From Irineochytrium annulatum (lineage: Eukaryota > Chytridiomycota > Chytridiomycetes > Chytridiales > Chytridiaceae): a stretch of DNA of 19,863 nucleotides. The stretch covers positions 1 to 19,863 of the forward strand of contig JADGJL010000499.1 in the NCBI GenBank assembly GCA_027600665.1, read 5' to 3'. The position numbers and the translations under genes are program-made. The notes under the pieces are model-generated. The model made no database searches and was not told where the DNA came from. It saw only the letters and a list, made by a program, of their open reading frames with translations. Positions 16,871-19,863 of the stretch are shown here, one piece after another. Within the stretch, counting starts at the first letter, position 1. Each line of letters begins with the position of its first letter.

Positions 16871-18231
16871 CTAGTACCCCTCATCAACCTCTCCCGCGTC
16901 CTCATCCGCCACACTAGCCGCACGATTTCTCCCCTCAACCCATCCAACATGCACGTCCCAGGATCCGCTGCTCTCCTCTTCCTCGACCTTGATCTCCTCG
17001 ACCTCTTTGTACTCCTTGTGCTCATGCTCCTTGTACTCCACCCGTCTGCTCCTCCGTCGCATCTCCCGATCCTCTTGCGCGTCCACCCCGTCTTCTTCTT
17101 TCACATCCCCGATACTTTCGTCCATCTCGCTATCCTCCTCTTGTTCACCGTCATCAGCTCTGTCCCGTGCCTCTTGCGTCGCCTCCCTCTCCTCCACCTC
17201 ATCCCTATCCTCTATCGTCTCGGCCCGTCTCGCGTCCATCCCTTTTAAATCAACCATGACGGCCTCGAGCTCATCCAACACCCCGTCACACAGCTTCGCG
17301 ACGTCTTCAGGTCCAACGCACATACGATGTCTCGCTAGCCGACCGTGGATCGCCTTCAACTTCACCGTGATATTACTCGGCGCCGCCGCGGGTGCACCCT
17401 TCCCATCCCATCGCTTGGCCGACGGTGCCGAAGCCTTAGTCGTGTTCTTCGACCCCTGCGGCCGCCCTCTTCGCCGTTGACTTCCACCCTTGGCGCTCGC
17501 ATACGGATGCGCACGAGGGGTAAGCGATGCCAACGGCGACATGCTCGGCGTGTCGCTTGCCGTCGGGCTCGGCGACGTCGGTACCATCGCAACCATGTGC
17601 TTCGGCAAGGGGGCCGGGTCGGGGTTAATATTTTGGTTCGGGTCGACGCCCGTTGTGTCGAAGATTGATTGGCATGTTACGTCGTCGGTGGGCGGGTAGA
17701 TGTGGTCGGGGAAGCGGCGATGCTGTTCTTGCACGATCACGCGGCCGGATTTAAAGCGCGAGGGCAGGATGCGGAGAGCGTCCTCGCGGGAGTCGCCGGG
17801 GGGTAGGTCCATGACGGTGAGGACGGCCTCGGCCGAGACAATTCGCCATCCCGTCTTCTACATCAAGCCAATATAATAAAAAGAAGGGTTAGGTGAATGC
17901 GTGGGTCTAGTTTATGAAAACACTCACAGTCCTCAAGATTCCATACATGCCGCCAACCCCCATCAGCTTCTCGCCCTTCACGTTATCATACGCCGTCTCC
18001 TCCAGTATCTCCCTTAGCTTGTGCACCGCGGCCTTCCGCACCAGCTCCACATCCGATCGCGGCCAGCTGAGGCGCGGCTCCACAAGCGGGCGGAACCACG
18101 ACGCCGTCGGAATGAAAGATCTGGAGCGAGATATGCCGTCTGTTTTAGAGTCAGATTGTGCTGCATAGGATGAGAGAAAATCCTGTCTCACCGATCACGA
18201 CGTCCTTGCTCTTGACGGAGTAAACGTACAT
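16871..18231 (-). CDS. AT-hook protein with acidic C-terminus
   Basis: Three exons on the minus strand: 18231-18192 (13 codons), 18139-17928 and 17857-16871, giving 412 residues. The ATG at 18231 is the first after an in-frame TAG upstream. The N-terminal 150 residues look folded (for example DVELVRKAAVHKLREILEE and GKSG-like RFKSGRVIVQEQHRRFP) but match no family I know. A Pro/Ser-rich stretch follows, then an AT-hook core (RRRGRPQGSKN, about 213-222) that can bind the DNA minor groove. A helical segment and a long Glu/Asp-rich region (about 300-390) mixed with Arg/Lys complete it. A chromatin-associated or transcriptional role is inferred from the AT-hook and acidic tail only. The acceptor of the second exon has two in-frame options (AACAG, or ATGCAG 19-20 nt further up), which would change a few residues. 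Confidence 0.7.
17858..17927 (-). other. AT-hook gene intron 2
   Basis: 70-nt intron, GTGAGT donor and ATGTAG acceptor on the minus strand, phase 0, giving LRTKTGWRIVSAEAV across the junction. An AAG acceptor three bases on would drop one Lys. Confidence 0.75.
18140..18191 (-). other. AT-hook gene intron 1
   Basis: 52-nt intron, GTGAGA donor and AAACAG acceptor on the minus strand; the split codon becomes Asp (VVIDGIS). Confidence 0.6.
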
Positions 18232-18588
18232 TTGGGTCCCCGGCGACGGAAGCCGGTGGATCTTCGATGGATGAAGGTGGAATGTTTGACTTTTCTAGAG
18301 TCGAATGATCGTCATGAGCACCAGTGGACCCCCACAGTGAACACTTCACGTTGTGGTGTTACAAGGCTCGTTACCCACACAGGTTATAGCTCGAAATGAA
18401 AAATGGTCAGTGCAAATTAATATTATTTTCACCACTTTACTTCGAAGGATTTCGAAATGAAACGATCACCTAGCTGCACTTATGTTTTATGGCCGAAAAC
18501 TCTATTTTAATTGTTTTGGTAAGAGTTCGAATCCCGGCCGACACACAATCCATATGAATCTTCTTTTTGCATGCCCGCATCCAACTAG
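18232..18588. other. AT-hook gene upstream region
   Basis: Promoter side of the AT-hook gene, increasingly AT-rich to the right. The only notable element is a pol III B-box-like sequence at 18525-18535. No gene seen. Confidence 0.5.
18525..18535 (+). other. pol III B-box-like sequence
   Basis: AGTTCGAATCC matches the tRNA B-box pattern in ten of eleven bases, but the flanks do not pair as a T stem and no A box or acceptor stem is visible. It may be a relic of a tRNA-derived SINE or tRNA, or chance. Confidence 0.25.
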
Positions 18589-18774
18589 CCAATACCAAAA
18601 AAACAGCAACGAAAAATTCACAGATTAGTTTCACTTGGATTATTAAAGAATCCACAACCTGAACATGTACCACAATATCAGACTCTCAAATTTGGACACA
18701 TTAATATCAATGGACTGGCGAGGAAGAATGATGCCGTAGCGGCTTTTATGGAAACAAATGGTGTACATTGTTAA
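18589..18774 (+). mobile_element. LINE (non-LTR retrotransposon) endonuclease fragment
   Basis: 61 codons open between TAG 18586 and TAA 18772. From 18685 the translation reads LKFGHININGLARKNDAV, then AFMETNG, the typical start of the APE-type endonuclease in LINE ORF2, where the Asn of the IN.NGL motif is a catalytic-site residue. The sequence loses this character at about 18770; the rest of endonuclease and all reverse transcriptase are missing. It is a dead fragment, cut off close to the neighbouring LTR. Confidence 0.65.
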
Positions 18775-18852
18775 AAGGATATGCAGCAGGAATGCCCTGG
18801 CACCTACTTAGTCGCCACTGTGAGGTCTGTGTTGTAGTGTGGAGGTAGTGTG

Positions 18853-19135
18853 TGTTGATCAATAAATTGAGGTTGGAAAAAAGGTTATTCTCTGTTGATT
18901 CTAGTTGAGCTTAATACACCTAAAATGCGCCTTGTAACGCCTACTACGCCTAGTAGCGCCTACTACGCCTATAACGCCCGACACGCCCGAAAAAGACGCC
19001 CCGGCGACGCCCGAATAAGTCGGCGCTCCCGGCGGTCCCTTCGGCGTCGTCGGCGTTGTTCTAACTATCTAAACTCCGCATCAGGCTACTAAGGAGCGAA
19101 CTAATAACTAATAAAGACTACCATTAAAACCAACA
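18853..19135 (-). repeat. Ty1/copia 3' LTR
   Basis: 283 nt that on the minus strand start TGTTGG and end TCAACA (5-nt inverted ends TGTTG/CAACA), directly after a polypurine tract. It contains GC-rich repeats of the CGCCTACTACGCCTA type (18938-18952 and 18957-18971). The other LTR lies outside the window, so the target duplication cannot be checked. A second TGTTGATT at 18893 is an alternative end. Confidence 0.7.
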
Positions 19136-19146
19136 CTCCCCCATTC
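19136..19146 (-). other. polypurine tract of copia element
   Basis: GAATGGGGGAG on the minus strand, abutting the LTR start; the usual primer for plus-strand DNA synthesis in LTR elements. Confidence 0.7.
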
Positions 19147-19152
19147 GCGTAC

Positions 19153-19437
19153 TTAGTAGATCCCGAGGCCCTCGCAGTACGTGCCGAAGGCGGGTCCATT
19201 AAGTGGTTTAGTAAACATGTCCGCCGGGTTCCTCATCCCGGCAATACGCTTCACTTCAATTTCTCCAAGACCAACTTGCTCACGAATGAAGTGGTACTTC
19301 ACCTCTATATGCCTCGAGCGCGCTGCTGCTGTTCTCGTTTGTTGCCAGTGTGAAATCCTATAGCACTTCAATATTTTCAGCGCCGTTCACAGAGCATTAT
19401 CCTACGGAGAACGTGATACGTAGTATAATTATCCTCA
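19153..19437 (-). pseudogene. decayed Ty1/copia pol C-terminus (RNase H end)
   Basis: The last 73 codons (to TAA 19153) match the RNase H C-terminus of copia Pol: RSRHIEVKYHFIREQVG and NPADMFTKPL are hallmark motifs. Just upstream in the same frame come a TGA, the DNAL segment of the RNase H core, and further stops (TAG, TAA, TGA by 19435), so the copy cannot make Pol. The reverse transcriptase and the usual STEAEY region are not found upstream, so the element is truncated or interrupted near 19400-19440. Confidence 0.8.
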
Positions 19438-19863
19438 AACAACCTCAATACATCCTTTATTCATTTCCCCTATGTCCTTCACTTCATTCTTCATCCCTCC
19501 TTTATCCTTAGAGGCACGCTGCATGACGTCGAGAGCTATACGGGATTTAAACAGATGTATAGCTCGACATAAAAGCCTATCATCACCTTTGAGGTTATGC
19601 AGCGTGTCGGCTCCATTTATTGAGCCAGCCCACTGTTTTTCCCCTTGTGGTTTTTGGTGGAGAATATTATTTATGCTTAGTTTATTATTTCCTTCTTGTA
19701 TTATTTCCCCCCTTTTAGTTATGTTTTAATTACTTGGTGTATTAGTTAGCCCTCTGTTCAGTTTAGTTAGTAATGCATTCTCTCCTTTGTTATGGCCTGA
19801 TTTACGTTTCCAGATTTACCATTTACTTCCTATTTGCTTAGTATGAGTTAGAGGATCACCTCT
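19438..19863 (-). pseudogene. decayed AT-rich coding-like frame to window edge
   Basis: On the minus strand one frame runs from the right edge to the TGA at 19437-19435, broken by only two TAA codons. The last open part is 96 codons and has normal protein texture (for example DDRLLCRAIHLFKSR and MQRASKDKGGMKNEVKD) but no early ATG. Six stops in random DNA this AT-rich would be expected in far less than 140 codons, so former coding is likely. It is in the same frame as the copia remnant downstream but does not resemble copia RT. Family unknown; probably another element part. Confidence 0.35.

Noticed and set aside
18470..18545. tRNA gene around the B-box-like sequence
   Set aside because: No A box, no pairing acceptor stem, and the T-stem flanks AAGAG/CCCGG do not pair.
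18900..19000. CRISPR-like or tandem array in the CGCC repeats
   Set aside because: Only two clear copies with a 4-nt gap, inside an LTR of a eukaryotic retrotransposon.

Overview
The window looks like nuclear DNA of a fungus, probably an early-diverging zoosporic (chytrid-like) lineage. The genes are GC-rich and carry many short GT-AG introns (44-80 nt), several with CTAAC/CTAAT-like branch points. One gene encodes a TOK-type two-pore outward-rectifier potassium channel, a family typical of fungi. Another encodes a six-pass membrane cyclic-nucleotide phosphodiesterase, an architecture I do not associate with yeasts or moulds. The lineage is an inference; nothing in the window gives it directly.

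Layout from left to right. (1) The 3' part of a low-complexity CxxC-CxxC protein gene, cut by the left edge (1-1050, +). (2) A dynamin-family GTPase gene with two clear introns and one reading-frame break at about 3148 (1719-3873, +). (3) A Ser/Thr-rich single-pass membrane protein (4476-5552, +), with a possible signal-peptide exon upstream. (4) A TPR-repeat protein with a mitochondrial-type N-terminus (6236-7861, -). (5) About 1.5 kb without a gene I can assign, holding broken coding-like frames. (6) A seven-exon gene for a 1110-residue 6TM phosphodiesterase (9404-13105, +). (7) A convergent TOK potassium channel gene of at least five exons (13726 to about 16371, -). (8) A three-exon AT-hook/acidic nuclear-type protein (16871-18231, -). 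(9) An AT-richer tail of mobile-element debris: a LINE endonuclease fragment (18589-18774, +), a Ty1/copia 3' LTR with a decayed pol end (18853-19437, -), and a decayed AT-rich frame running to the right edge.

The most notable content is the pair of convergent membrane-signalling genes. The phosphodiesterase has all the class I catalytic residues, but joins them to a six-helix membrane domain with a cysteine-containing extracellular loop and a helical linker, much like half of a transmembrane adenylyl cyclase. Next to it lies a TOK channel with filters TIGYGN and TIGYGD, whose first filter is split by a 44-nt intron. Whether the two work together cannot be read from the sequence. Gene models were assembled by hand from splice signals, reading frame and family motifs; start sites and weak splice sites are marked as uncertain.
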